Assembly (NCBI GenBank): GCA_020697255.1
Contig: JAJFBE010000001.1
Location: 310,001 to 374,000 of the forward strand
DNA from: Burkholderiales bacterium
GTDB taxonomy: Bacteria; Pseudomonadota; Gammaproteobacteria; Burkholderiales; UBA11063
Reading direction: 5' to 3'
DNA length: 64,000 bases
Both the position numbers and the translations under genes were made by a program. This document shows positions 35,858 through 44,301 of the stretch, piece after piece; position 1 is the stretch's first letter, and each line of letters begins with the position of its first letter. Under the pieces are notes generated by a model. It had not been told where the DNA came from and searched no databases. It saw only the letters and a list, made by a program, of their open reading frames with translations.

Positions 35858-36295
35858 TTATTTTGAGTTTGCCCTGACTGAATTTGCCCCATCTGGCGGC
35901 CATGTATCATACTGTGGCAGGCTATCACAAATTTCATACCATGGTGATTTTGAACCTACAAAAATATTAGCTATAGGCCTTGTACCCGGGTCCTGGTCTA
36001 ATCCGCCCAGAGGCAGACCTATGTAATCCGGGTTATCCTTTAAAAGGCTAATTAATGCAGATCCGCAAATAGAACAGAACGTTTTAGTTATATTTTCTGA
36101 AGAGTCATACTTTGCAATATGTTCTTCTCCGCCTAACCATTTGAAATTAGTACTTTTAACAGAAGCCCTGGTTCTAAAGGCCGCCCCATGCCAGCGGCGG
36201 CACTTGGCACAATGACAGTTGTAAATTACTCCTAATCCACCTGTAATTTCATAGGAAACCGCCTCACACAAACATTTGCCAGTTAATTTTTCCAT
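35858..36295 (-). CDS. GFA family zinc protein
   Basis: A 145-residue CENP-V/GFA-fold protein with the zinc ligands CLCEAV (residues near 8), NCHCAKCRRWHG and FCSICGSALIS. The family includes glutathione-dependent formaldehyde-activating enzyme homologues, whose enzymatic role is disputed. ATG 36295 is chosen for GGAG 8 nt upstream. It lies 123 bp after the S24 gene. Confidence 0.88.
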   Translation of the reverse strand: MEKLTGKCLCEAVSYEITGGLGVIYNCHCAKCRRWHGAAFRTRASVKSTNFKWLGGEEHIAKYDSSENITKTFCSICGSALISLLKDNPDYIGLPLGGLDQDPGTRPIANIFVGSKSPWYEICDSLPQYDTWPPDGANSVRANSK

Positions 36296-36418
36296 TTTTA
36301 TCTCCATTATTTAGCTAATACTATAAAAACACAATAAATATTATACTTTTTAATGAAAGGCATTTTAGTAGAATTTAATCACAAGTTGCCACCGAAGTTC
36401 TACTAATAACCCTCATCA

Positions 36419-36925
36419 CTACAGTCTATAACTACTTTTGACGATACAAGCTAGTTTACCAATAATCTTTAGATTATTATCAATCAATTCTTTTTCAATA
36501 GCCAAATCAGCATATGCAAAATCACGGTTATCTGATTGGGCTTTTATATATTTGCTCCTTGGCAATAATTTGAATCTTTTGATATAGCAAAGATCATCTA
36601 CAGATATTACATAAACTTTGTTATCTATTAAACTAACATTATTAACCGGGGTAGTATCCACCAGGACTAAGCATCCATCCGAAACTGTTGGTTCCATTGA
36701 ATTACCTTTTACAGGAACAACCAAAGTATACCGTGGATTAAGGCCATATTCTTTCATTGTAGCTTTTGGTATAGGAAAATATTTTTTATCTGCAATATCT
36801 TCAAGTATAAAATAACCACTGCCAGCTGCAGCCGATACATTGGCTATTTCAATATATTCTACTTCATTTAATAATTGATCTAAATTCTTCATATTCTTTC
36901 TATCTAAAATTTTAATACTCTTCAT
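36419..36925 (-). CDS. S24 (LexA/UmuD-like) peptidase domain without HTH
   Basis: A 168-residue protein consisting of a signal-peptidase-like S24 domain: Ala-Gly cleavage-type segment VSAAAGSGYFI, nucleophile VVPVKGNSMEPTVSDG, and the catalytic Lys in CYIKRFKLL. The helix-turn-helix DNA-binding domain normally found at the N-terminus of LexA or CI-type repressors is absent. The ATG overlaps the stop of the upstream DAHP synthase (TAATG), so it is translationally coupled to an amino-acid biosynthetic operon, an unexpected place for it; ATG 36892 is an alternative start. Function unknown; UmuD-like or autoproteolytic role is only inferred. Confidence 0.8.
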   Translation of the reverse strand: MKSIKILDRKNMKNLDQLLNEVEYIEIANVSAAAGSGYFILEDIADKKYFPIPKATMKEYGLNPRYTLVVPVKGNSMEPTVSDGCLVLVDTTPVNNVSLIDNKVYVISVDDLCYIKRFKLLPRSKYIKAQSDNRDFAYADLAIEKELIDNNLKIIGKLACIVKSSYRL

Positions 36926-37935
36926 TAATTTGTAAAACTCTTAACCAGACAATGTACAGCTTTGATTTCATGCATCATTTTGGTAAAGGAAGCAAAGCTA
37001 ATCGTCTGGGTTGCATCCGAAATGGATAAATCAGGGTGCGGATGTGTTTCGACCAATATACCATTTGCCCCTGCTGCTACAGCGGCACGTGCCATTATCG
37101 GAACTAAAGATCTCACCCCTGTTCCATGACTTGGATCAACTATCACAGGTAAATGAGTCATCTCCTGTAAAGATGGGACCGCATTTAAATCTAATGTATT
37201 TCGTGTGTAAGTTTCAAAAGTTCTGATACCACGTTCACATAAAATTACATTTGGATTACCGCCAACCATAATGTATTCAGCAGCCATCAATAATTCCTGA
37301 TAAGTTGTTGCAAAACCACGTTTTAATAAAATTGGTTTATCAATCTTTCCCAGGGCTTTTAATAAACTATAATTTTGTATATTACGCGCACCGATTTGCA
37401 ATATATCAATATAAGGTAGAGCTTCTTCCATCTGGTTAGTATCCATAATTTCAGAAACACTAATTAAACCATGCAAATTAGCAACTTTAGATAGAAGTTT
37501 AAAGCCCTCTACACCCATACCCTGATATTCATATGGTGAAGTTCTGGGTTTGTATGCACCGCCTCTTAATGCCTGAGCTCCGGCATTTTTTGCAACAGTG
37601 GCACAGGCAAGTAATTGCGCTTCTGACTCGATTGAGCACGGCCCGGCAATTACAAATAACTCACCCCCCCCAATTGTAACATTTTTAATATTAATTTGTG
37701 TATCTGCCGATTTGGATTCACGACTAGCTAATTTAAAACGGCTTTTTAATGGTTGAATTTTTGCAATGCCGGGTAAAGTTGCCAAACCTTCCATATTAAC
37801 TAATTTATCTACCCCACTAACTAAAGTTAGGGTATCATTTCCCTGCCTAACAACATGGAATCCCATCCATTCAAGACGCTCAATTAATTCTGTAGCAGCC
37901 TGGTAAGATAAATTAGGAATTAATTCTATTAGCAT
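36925..37935 (-). CDS. DAHP synthase, type I beta (AroF/T. maritima-like)
   Basis: A 336-residue DAHP synthase of the beta subgroup: an N-terminal ferredoxin-like regulatory domain (about residues 1-65, MLIELIPNLSYQAATEL) and a TIM barrel with VIAGPCSIESEAQ, GGAYKPRTSPYEYQG, ILLKRGFAT, LCERGIRTFET and VIVDPSHGTG. It differs in type from the tandem AroG pair at 3634-5707. Its place behind trpA suggests it feeds the Trp branch and may be controlled by TrpR. One base overlaps the S24 gene. Confidence 0.93.
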   Translation of the reverse strand: MLIELIPNLSYQAATELIERLEWMGFHVVRQGNDTLTLVSGVDKLVNMEGLATLPGIAKIQPLKSRFKLASRESKSADTQINIKNVTIGGGELFVIAGPCSIESEAQLLACATVAKNAGAQALRGGAYKPRTSPYEYQGMGVEGFKLLSKVANLHGLISVSEIMDTNQMEEALPYIDILQIGARNIQNYSLLKALGKIDKPILLKRGFATTYQELLMAAEYIMVGGNPNVILCERGIRTFETYTRNTLDLNAVPSLQEMTHLPVIVDPSHGTGVRSLVPIMARAAVAAGANGILVETHPHPDLSISDATQTISFASFTKMMHEIKAVHCLVKSFTN

Positions 37936-37963
37936 AAAAACACCTGTTTCTTTAAAATAAAGT

Positions 37964-37989
37964 GGGTTTCCGATTTAGTCGGGAATGAC
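37964..37989. repeat. GGRATGACA palindromic repeat, copy 4, in the trpA end
   Basis: GGTTTCCGATTTAGTC then GGGAATGAC. Its reverse reading supplies the last trpA codons (NVIPD, stop). Confidence 0.7.
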
Positions 37990-38736
37990 GTTAAATACCT
38001 CTTTGGCCATAATTTCCAATTCATGAGGGGTTTTGCCATTGGCAATGGCATTAACAAAATAAGAACCGATTACACAACCATCAGCAATTGATAAAAGCTT
38101 TTTTACCATATCTGAATTAGATACCCCAAAACCTACCGCAACCGGTAATGAGGAATGTTCTTTTACTAACTTGATTTGCTGTGGGATATCCTCAGGTAAG
38201 TCACTTTTGACACCGGTAGTACCCTTTCTGCATGCATAATATAAAAAACCGCTACTATTTTCTGATAATAGCTTAACCCGTTCTAATGGAGTTGACGGAC
38301 TAGCTACCATAATTGGCGCAAGATCTAATTTATTACATAAAAAACGTAAATTCTCGTTTTCTTCAAATGGTAAGTCAACCACTAAAACGCCATCAGCACC
38401 TGCATCTTTAATTTTCTTTAAAAAATTTTCCAGATCATGGAATATAGGATTATAATAAGTAAAAATAATTATTGCAGCATCAGTTCTTGCCCGCACACCG
38501 GCAACTAATTTCAGCACCTCGTCTATATTTGTACCAGTTGATAATGCTCTCTCCATAGCTAATTGAATTGATGGACCATCTGCAACCGGATCAGAAAACG
38601 GTATCCCAATTTCCAAAACATTGGCACCACCTTTAGCTAAGGCTAAAAAATAATCGATGCTCTTCTCTCCACCATCTCCGGCTGTTAAGTAGGCAATCTT
38701 AGCAGAATCTTTAAATACCTTAGATAGACGTGACAT
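37975..38736 (-). CDS. trpA: tryptophan synthase alpha subunit
   Basis: A 253-residue TIM-barrel enzyme that cleaves indole-3-glycerol phosphate to indole and G3P, in complex with TrpB. The catalytic Glu and Asp are in LEIGIPFSDPVADGPSIQLA; GADGVLVVDLPFEE and GFGVSN form the phosphate site. It starts 17 nt inside the trpFB end. Its last codons come from a palindromic repeat, so the C-terminus is slightly altered. Confidence 0.95.
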   Translation of the reverse strand: MSRLSKVFKDSAKIAYLTAGDGGEKSIDYFLALAKGGANVLEIGIPFSDPVADGPSIQLAMERALSTGTNIDEVLKLVAGVRARTDAAIIIFTYYNPIFHDLENFLKKIKDAGADGVLVVDLPFEENENLRFLCNKLDLAPIMVASPSTPLERVKLLSENSSGFLYYACRKGTTGVKSDLPEDIPQQIKLVKEHSSLPVAVGFGVSNSDMVKKLLSIADGCVIGSYFVNAIANGKTPHELEIMAKEVFNVIPD

Positions 38737-40501
38737 GTTTTAACTCCCCTTCTAAAAGCTGGGGTAAATCCTTATCCCCGCGTCCGGATAAATTAATTAA
38801 TACTTTAGTCCCTGGTTTTAGTGATGATGCAATTTTTTTAACATATGCCAGGGCATGTGATGATTCTAATGCCGGAATAATCCCTTCTGTTTTAATCAAT
38901 AGTTGAAAGGCTTCTAATGTTTCTTTATCAGTTACCGAATAATATTTTGCCCGGTCTGTAAGGTATAGGTCAGAATGTTCAGGCCCAACTGCCGGATAAT
39001 CTAAGCCGGCTGAAATAGAATAAGTATCAACAATTTGTCCACCGGATGTTTGGAGCAAATATGTATAGCTTCCGTGTAGCACACCTGGAAAACCTTCACT
39101 AAATCTCGCAGCATTGTTGCCCAGTCCTGTACCCTTACCGCCGGCCTCTACTCCAATTAGACTAATTTTTGGATCATGCATAAAGCCTTGAAAAATCCCA
39201 ATAGCATTAGACCCACCACCTACACAAGCAACAACCATATCAGGCTGACTACCGGCCTGAGCCAAGAACTGCTCATGCGCTTCCTTACCAATTACCGCAT
39301 GAAAATGTGCAACCATCTGCGGAAATGGATATGGTCCTAATGCAGAGCCTAAGCAATAATGTGAGGTCTCATAACTTTCTGCCCAATCACGTAGAGCCTC
39401 ATTTACTGCATCTTTAAGTGTTGCCGAACCCGATGCAACAGATACCACTTTAGCACCTAATAACCTCATCTTGGCAACATTTGGCGCCTGGCGCGCTACA
39501 TCAATTTTCCCCATATATACAACACACTCTAAACCGAACATAGCACAAGCAGTTGCTGTTGCCAAACCATGCTGTCCCGCCCCAGTTTCGGCTATTATCC
39601 GGATTTTGCCCATTTTTTTAGCTAGTAGACATTGGCCAACCGCATTATTTATTTTATGTGCCCCGGTATGTAATAAATCTTCACGTTTTAAGAAAACCCT
39701 AATATCGCCCAAGGCAGCTGCAAAATTTTTTACTTCGGTTAATGCTGTAGGACGTCCGGTATAATTCTTCAAAATATCAATAAATTCTGCCTGAAATGGT
39801 TTAGTTAAAACAACCTCTTTAAAAGCAGTTTCCAATTCCTGCAGTGGCTTTATTAATAACTCAGGAACAAACCTCCCACCAAAACGACCATAACGCTCAG
39901 GCCGGGTAAGTTTTATAAATTCACGGATTTTTTTTATATCTTTTATGCCTTTGGATATTTCTACACTTGAGCTTAGGTCTACTCCATTTGGCTGTGTAGT
40001 TTTAATTACTTCCTGAATATTATCGGTTGATAGATTGCCCGCTACAAAATAACGAAATTTTCTGTCATCCCCAGACTTTCCACAAGTTTGTACGTTCTTG
40101 GGATCTATCTCAGGATAGGTAGAGCTTTTATTATCGTACATTATAAAATCTTTATTTGGATTGAGTGATGCGGGCAATGATTTACCATCGGCTACATAAA
40201 TAATTTGATATTTAGGTGCCAATACGTCACAAAATGCGCGTACTTTACCACCATGAAGTTGAATAATTTTTAAGTCAAGCGCTACAGCAATTTGTTCAAG
40301 CTCTTCTAAGCTTTCATCAACAAATACAGCAACCACCTCGGAGCCTGCATCCCGAACTGCCTTACTTATTTCACGGGCCTTATCCAGGCTTATTTGACGT
40401 GGGGAACACGCAGAAAATAATAAACCGATATAATCAGCACCTGATTTAGCTGCCATAGCAGCAGTATCAGGATTGGTTAAGCCACAAATTTTAATTAACA
40501 T
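38720..40501 (-). CDS. trpFB: fused phosphoribosylanthranilate isomerase/tryptophan synthase beta
   Basis: A 593-residue fusion. Residues 1 to about 195 are TrpF (MLIKICGLTNPDTAAMA, GADYIGLLF, VDLSSSVE near the end); residues about 204-593 are TrpB (RYGRFGGRFVPELL, PLP Lys in HTGAHKINNA, GSNAIGIF, SGRGDKDL). In the TrpF part the loop usually carrying GGxGxxFDW is replaced by a lengthened, different sequence (DPKNVQTCGKSGDDRKF) encoded by a sequence resembling the dispersed repeats. TrpF acts in step 3 and TrpB makes Trp from indole and serine. Overlaps trpA. Confidence 0.93.
   Translation of the reverse strand: MLIKICGLTNPDTAAMAAKSGADYIGLLFSACSPRQISLDKAREISKAVRDAGSEVVAVFVDESLEELEQIAVALDLKIIQLHGGKVRAFCDVLAPKYQIIYVADGKSLPASLNPNKDFIMYDNKSSTYPEIDPKNVQTCGKSGDDRKFRYFVAGNLSTDNIQEVIKTTQPNGVDLSSSVEISKGIKDIKKIREFIKLTRPERYGRFGGRFVPELLIKPLQELETAFKEVVLTKPFQAEFIDILKNYTGRPTALTEVKNFAAALGDIRVFLKREDLLHTGAHKINNAVGQCLLAKKMGKIRIIAETGAGQHGLATATACAMFGLECVVYMGKIDVARQAPNVAKMRLLGAKVVSVASGSATLKDAVNEALRDWAESYETSHYCLGSALGPYPFPQMVAHFHAVIGKEAHEQFLAQAGSQPDMVVACVGGGSNAIGIFQGFMHDPKISLIGVEAGGKGTGLGNNAARFSEGFPGVLHGSYTYLLQTSGGQIVDTYSISAGLDYPAVGPEHSDLYLTDRAKYYSVTDKETLEAFQLLIKTEGIIPALESSHALAYVKKIASSLKPGTKVLINLSGRGDKDLPQLLEGELKHVTSI
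40062..40106. repeat. repeat-like insert inside trpF
   Basis: Reads from GTCATCCCCAGACTTTCCAC to a GGGATC at 40097-40106 (inverted ends GTCATCCCC...GGGATC). The ends match the dispersed repeat family; see findings. Confidence 0.5.
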
Positions 40502-40523
40502 ATTTCACCCTTATAAATATTTA

Positions 40524-40578
40524 TGTCACCCTCAAGATTGTCTCTGGGATCTGGATTCCCACCTACGTGGGAATGACA
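40524..40578. repeat. two GGRATGACA-type repeat halves between trpDC and trpFB
   Basis: GTCACCCTCAAGATTG...GGGATC (40524-40550) followed by GGATTCCCACCTACG / TGGGAATGACA (40553-40576), in the 77-bp gap. Confidence 0.65.
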
Positions 40579-42366
40579 TTACTTACTATATAATTCGTTA
40601 AAGAAGTCGGCAGGATTAGCCAAGCGGGATAATGCCTCACCTACTAAAACCGCATCATACCCTAAAGCAAATATTTTTTTTGCATCTGCACTTGTCTTAA
40701 TTCCGGATTCGCCAACTCTCGCCATATCAACCGGCAGCTTATCCAGCATTTGGGCAAAAACTTCCGGATGCATAGTAAAATCGCGTAAATCACGCTGATT
40801 CACCCCTATAACATCACTACCACTGTCTATTGCAGTTTGCAATTCATGCATAGCATGTACTTCAACTAAAGTCTCCAAACCAAAGGCATGAGCCAGGTCT
40901 ACAAAATATTTGGTTTTTTCGCCTAAAACAGACACCATTAATAAAATAGCATCAGCTCCGCACTCACGGCTTTCTATAACCTGCTCTGGATATAAAATAA
41001 ACTCTTTACGTAAAATAGCAGCCGGTGTATCCTTTAATGCAGCTGCTACTTCAATTAAATCCTGAATACTGCCTTCAAACCCTTCATCTGTTAACACCGA
41101 TACCCCAGCAGCCCCTAAACTTACATACTGTATCGCCCGCTCAACCGGATTACCTATATCAGCTATTTTACCGGCAGATGGTGAAGCACGCTTAATTTCA
41201 CTAATTACCGCCCCTTTTTCTTTTGATAACAACAACTGTTTAAAACTCTTACGTTTAGTAAAATTCAATTTTGGTGATATTTGTGGATTAGCTAATTGCT
41301 TTACTACTAAATCTAATTTTTCTTGTGCATCTTTGCTTAAATCTGGTATTTGCTTACGTTTTATAATTTCATTTAACCGGTTATGACGGATAATATCATC
41401 CTTACCCAGACGTTTACGCGCCATCACAACCCCATCTTTTATATTGGCCACCTTTCCAAACACAAATAAAGCAACTGCTACATTAAGTAATAAAGTATCT
41501 GTCAAGCCAGTTTTGACACCAGATAAAGTCTGTTCAATTACACGTGAATTATATAGTGCATCTTCACCATGCAAATCTTCCAGGGTACATTTCTCTAATC
41601 CATATTCCTCTGGATCAATTTCAAAGGATGTTACTTTATTATCTTTTATCAGGTATGCATCTATCTTCCCAATACAGGTTAGCTCATCCAGGCCATTACC
41701 ATGAAAAACTACGGAACATTTGGTCCCAAGTTTGCATAATGCATCAGCAATTAGTTTTAACTTATTTTTATCATACACACCAATTAGCATATAATCTAAA
41801 CCAACAGGATTGAGCAAAGGCCCTAATAAATTAAATACTGTTGCAAATCCCAAGTTTTTTCTGATATCACGTACGTGGGCCAATAATGGATGATAATTTG
41901 GCGCAAAACAAAAAGCAAAATTATCTTTTTGTAATGCCTCTTTAATTTCTTCCGGACTTAAATTAATTGGATAGCCCAATACTTCTAATACATCAGCAGC
42001 ACCACTACGCGATGAAACTGCACGGTTGCCATGTTTTAAAACCGGGATACCGCTGCTAGCAGCAAGGAGGCTGCTGGCTGTAGATATGTTTAAGGTTGAA
42101 GCACTATCTCCACCAGTGCCAACTATGTCTAAAGTTGGATAATCTATTGCTAATTTTACTGCATGTTCCCTAATTGCAGTAACTAAACCAACCAGCTCAT
42201 CTACAGTCTCTCCTTTGGCGGTTAGAAGAGCTAAAAAGCCAGCAATTTGTACTTCATTGGCTGAATTTAGTAATTCACGTCCGCAAATAGCACTTTCATC
42301 AAAACTTAAATTTTCATGCTTTACTAATTTATTTATGTAATGTTGTAATACTATTGATTTTTTCAT
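40579..42366 (-). CDS. trpDC: fused anthranilate phosphoribosyltransferase/indole-3-glycerol phosphate synthase
   Basis: A 595-residue fusion. Residues about 1-335 are TrpD (DIVGTGGDSASTLNIST, HGNRAVSSRSGAADVLE, LLGPLLNPV), residues about 345-595 are TrpC (VISEIKRASPSAG with catalytic Lys, LTDEGFEGS, AILRKEFI, GVNQRDLRDF, VGESGI). The order TrpD-TrpC differs from the enteric trpG-D and trpC-F fusions. It starts 3 bp after trpG. Confidence 0.95.
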   Translation of the reverse strand: MKKSIVLQHYINKLVKHENLSFDESAICGRELLNSANEVQIAGFLALLTAKGETVDELVGLVTAIREHAVKLAIDYPTLDIVGTGGDSASTLNISTASSLLAASSGIPVLKHGNRAVSSRSGAADVLEVLGYPINLSPEEIKEALQKDNFAFCFAPNYHPLLAHVRDIRKNLGFATVFNLLGPLLNPVGLDYMLIGVYDKNKLKLIADALCKLGTKCSVVFHGNGLDELTCIGKIDAYLIKDNKVTSFEIDPEEYGLEKCTLEDLHGEDALYNSRVIEQTLSGVKTGLTDTLLLNVAVALFVFGKVANIKDGVVMARKRLGKDDIIRHNRLNEIIKRKQIPDLSKDAQEKLDLVVKQLANPQISPKLNFTKRKSFKQLLLSKEKGAVISEIKRASPSAGKIADIGNPVERAIQYVSLGAAGVSVLTDEGFEGSIQDLIEVAAALKDTPAAILRKEFILYPEQVIESRECGADAILLMVSVLGEKTKYFVDLAHAFGLETLVEVHAMHELQTAIDSGSDVIGVNQRDLRDFTMHPEVFAQMLDKLPVDMARVGESGIKTSADAKKIFALGYDAVLVGEALSRLANPADFFNELYSK

Positions 42367-42369
42367 TAT

Positions 42370-42951
42370 TTATTTTCCGTCTTTTTCACAAAAATCAAGA
42401 AAGTTTTTAAGTATATTATTACCTTCAGGCGTTAATATAGATTCAGGGTGAAATTGTACACCAAAAATCGGATACTCTCTATGCGATAAGGCCATAATAT
42501 TTCCATCAGCATCAAGCGCATCAATATTTAACTCATGAGGAAGACTTGCTTTTTCAACGATTAGAGAGTGATAACGACCAGCCTCAAATGGTAAGCCAAC
42601 CCCATAAAAAAGTAAACTGCGATTATGAAATAATAATGTCTGCTTACCATGTAGTGCGTGCGATGCACGACTAACCACTCCTCCAAAAGCCATCCCAATG
42701 GCCTGATGCCCCAGGCATACACCTAAAATTGGGATTTGCTGCCCCAATTTTTTAATTACATCAATACAAATACCCGCCTTATCCGGATATCCGGGACCAG
42801 GAGATAAAATAATTCCATTTGGCTTTAGCTCCAGAATCTGATCAATTGTAATTTCATCATTCCTAACAACACGTACCTCAGGTGTCATAACTGCTACAGC
42901 CTGGTACAAATTGTAGGTAAAACTGTCATAATTATCTATAATCAATATCAT
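42370..42951 (-). CDS. trpG: anthranilate synthase glutamine amidotransferase component
   Basis: A 193-residue class I amidotransferase supplying ammonia to TrpE: GIILSPGPGYPDKAG, nucleophile Cys in LGVCLGHQAIG, and His/Glu in GVQFHPESILT. It overlaps the trpE stop by 4 bp (ATGA). Confidence 0.96.
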   Translation of the reverse strand: MILIIDNYDSFTYNLYQAVAVMTPEVRVVRNDEITIDQILELKPNGIILSPGPGYPDKAGICIDVIKKLGQQIPILGVCLGHQAIGMAFGGVVSRASHALHGKQTLLFHNRSLLFYGVGLPFEAGRYHSLIVEKASLPHELNIDALDADGNIMALSHREYPIFGVQFHPESILTPEGNNILKNFLDFCEKDGK

Positions 42952-44267
42952 GCTACTCTCCCGGAAGCAACTTCTAATGCTGTAATAACTCCGCGTGCCT
43001 TAAGCCTGGTTTCTTCCGCCTCTTTTTCCGGCACCGAATCAAGCACAATTCCGGCACCCACTCGTACTTCTAACTTATCTCCTTGGATAAATGCAGTACG
43101 AATTGCAATAGCACTGGTTAAATTACCTTCTTCATCTATAGTTAATAATGCGCCACCATACAAACCACGACGTGAATACTCCAACTCATCGATAATTTCC
43201 ATGGCACGAATTTTGGGTGCACCGGATAATGTGCCAGCCGGAAGTGATGCTTTTAATACTTCAATTGGGGTATATTTTGGATCTAGTGTACCTATCACCC
43301 TGGATACGATATGGCTTACATGTGAATAATTTTTTATCGATCTATATTCTGCGACCTGAACTGACCCAGGAATAGACATAGACCCTACATCATTACGCGC
43401 TAAATCAACTAGCATAACATGTTCAGCACTTTCTTTCGGATCTGCCAATAATTTATTAACATCATCACCTCTCTTACAAGTACCGGCAATTGGTACTGAT
43501 TCAATCAGGCCATTTTTTACCCCAACTAATAACTCCGGGGATGCACTTGCAATAGAAAAATCTTCTTCAGAAAAAAATGTCAGGTACGGAGTTGGGCTAA
43601 TACTTCTAAGCGCTCTATATATATCAAACGGTTTTACTTTAATCTTGGCGCTAAACGTTCTTGATAACACCACCTGAAAAATATCACCGGCTTTTATATA
43701 TTCTTGCGCAGATTTAACCATTTGCATATATTCTTCATCGGTTATATCCGATTTTACAACTACTTCACCTACATCGGTAAAATGGCCCACTGGCACCGGG
43801 TCAAATACTTTAGCAATTATTGCATCCAGTTCCGATTCTTCACCAAAGTGGGTAAACAAAACCTTTTGTGTTTTATGATCAAATCGTAGTACTGTCTTAT
43901 AAATATGAAATAAAAAATCCGGTATATTTTTGGGTTGATGACGATCTGGCAAGCGCTCTTTCTGCCTAACTGTATCATAAGTCAAAAAGCCAAATACCCG
44001 ATATCCATGAGCAAATTTTTGTGACTCAAGATGAGGATCTCCCATAAATGAATCTGTTTTACCTAATGTAGTTATACTGATGTTATTCCCCGTCGCCTTA
44101 AACGTTGCCAGTGGATTAATCCCGATAAACGAATAGGTTCCATACCCTTCATCGTATGCTGACTCCATCATGCATGATGACGTTCCACCAATTGTAGCAT
44201 AAGCCAAAACCGGTGTTAATTGGTCATAGCGAAGTTCTTTAGTTATTTTAGGTAAATTAATTTGCAT
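42948..44267 (-). CDS. trpE: anthranilate synthase component I
   Basis: A 439-residue chorismate-binding enzyme that makes anthranilate. Core motifs: FQVVLSRTF, SPELLVG, PIAGTCKRGDD, AEHVMLVDLARNDVG, LPAGTLSGAPKIRAMEIIDE, VRVGAGIV. It is shorter than the usual about 500 residues, mainly in the N-terminal half. A Trp feedback pocket is likely in the N-terminal MMESAYDEG region but cannot be proved. It starts 34 bp after trpR. Confidence 0.94.
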   Translation of the reverse strand: MQINLPKITKELRYDQLTPVLAYATIGGTSSCMMESAYDEGYGTYSFIGINPLATFKATGNNISITTLGKTDSFMGDPHLESQKFAHGYRVFGFLTYDTVRQKERLPDRHQPKNIPDFLFHIYKTVLRFDHKTQKVLFTHFGEESELDAIIAKVFDPVPVGHFTDVGEVVVKSDITDEEYMQMVKSAQEYIKAGDIFQVVLSRTFSAKIKVKPFDIYRALRSISPTPYLTFFSEEDFSIASASPELLVGVKNGLIESVPIAGTCKRGDDVNKLLADPKESAEHVMLVDLARNDVGSMSIPGSVQVAEYRSIKNYSHVSHIVSRVIGTLDPKYTPIEVLKASLPAGTLSGAPKIRAMEIIDELEYSRRGLYGGALLTIDEEGNLTSAIAIRTAFIQGDKLEVRVGAGIVLDSVPEKEAEETRLKARGVITALEVASGRVA

Positions 44268-44301
44268 AGTTTTTCTCTTTTATAAGTGGATTTGTGCTTA
44301 A

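Noticed and set aside
34617-35903. MHS transporter start at 35903
   Set aside because: It would overlap the GFA gene by 46 bp; GTG 35831 has a better ribosome site.
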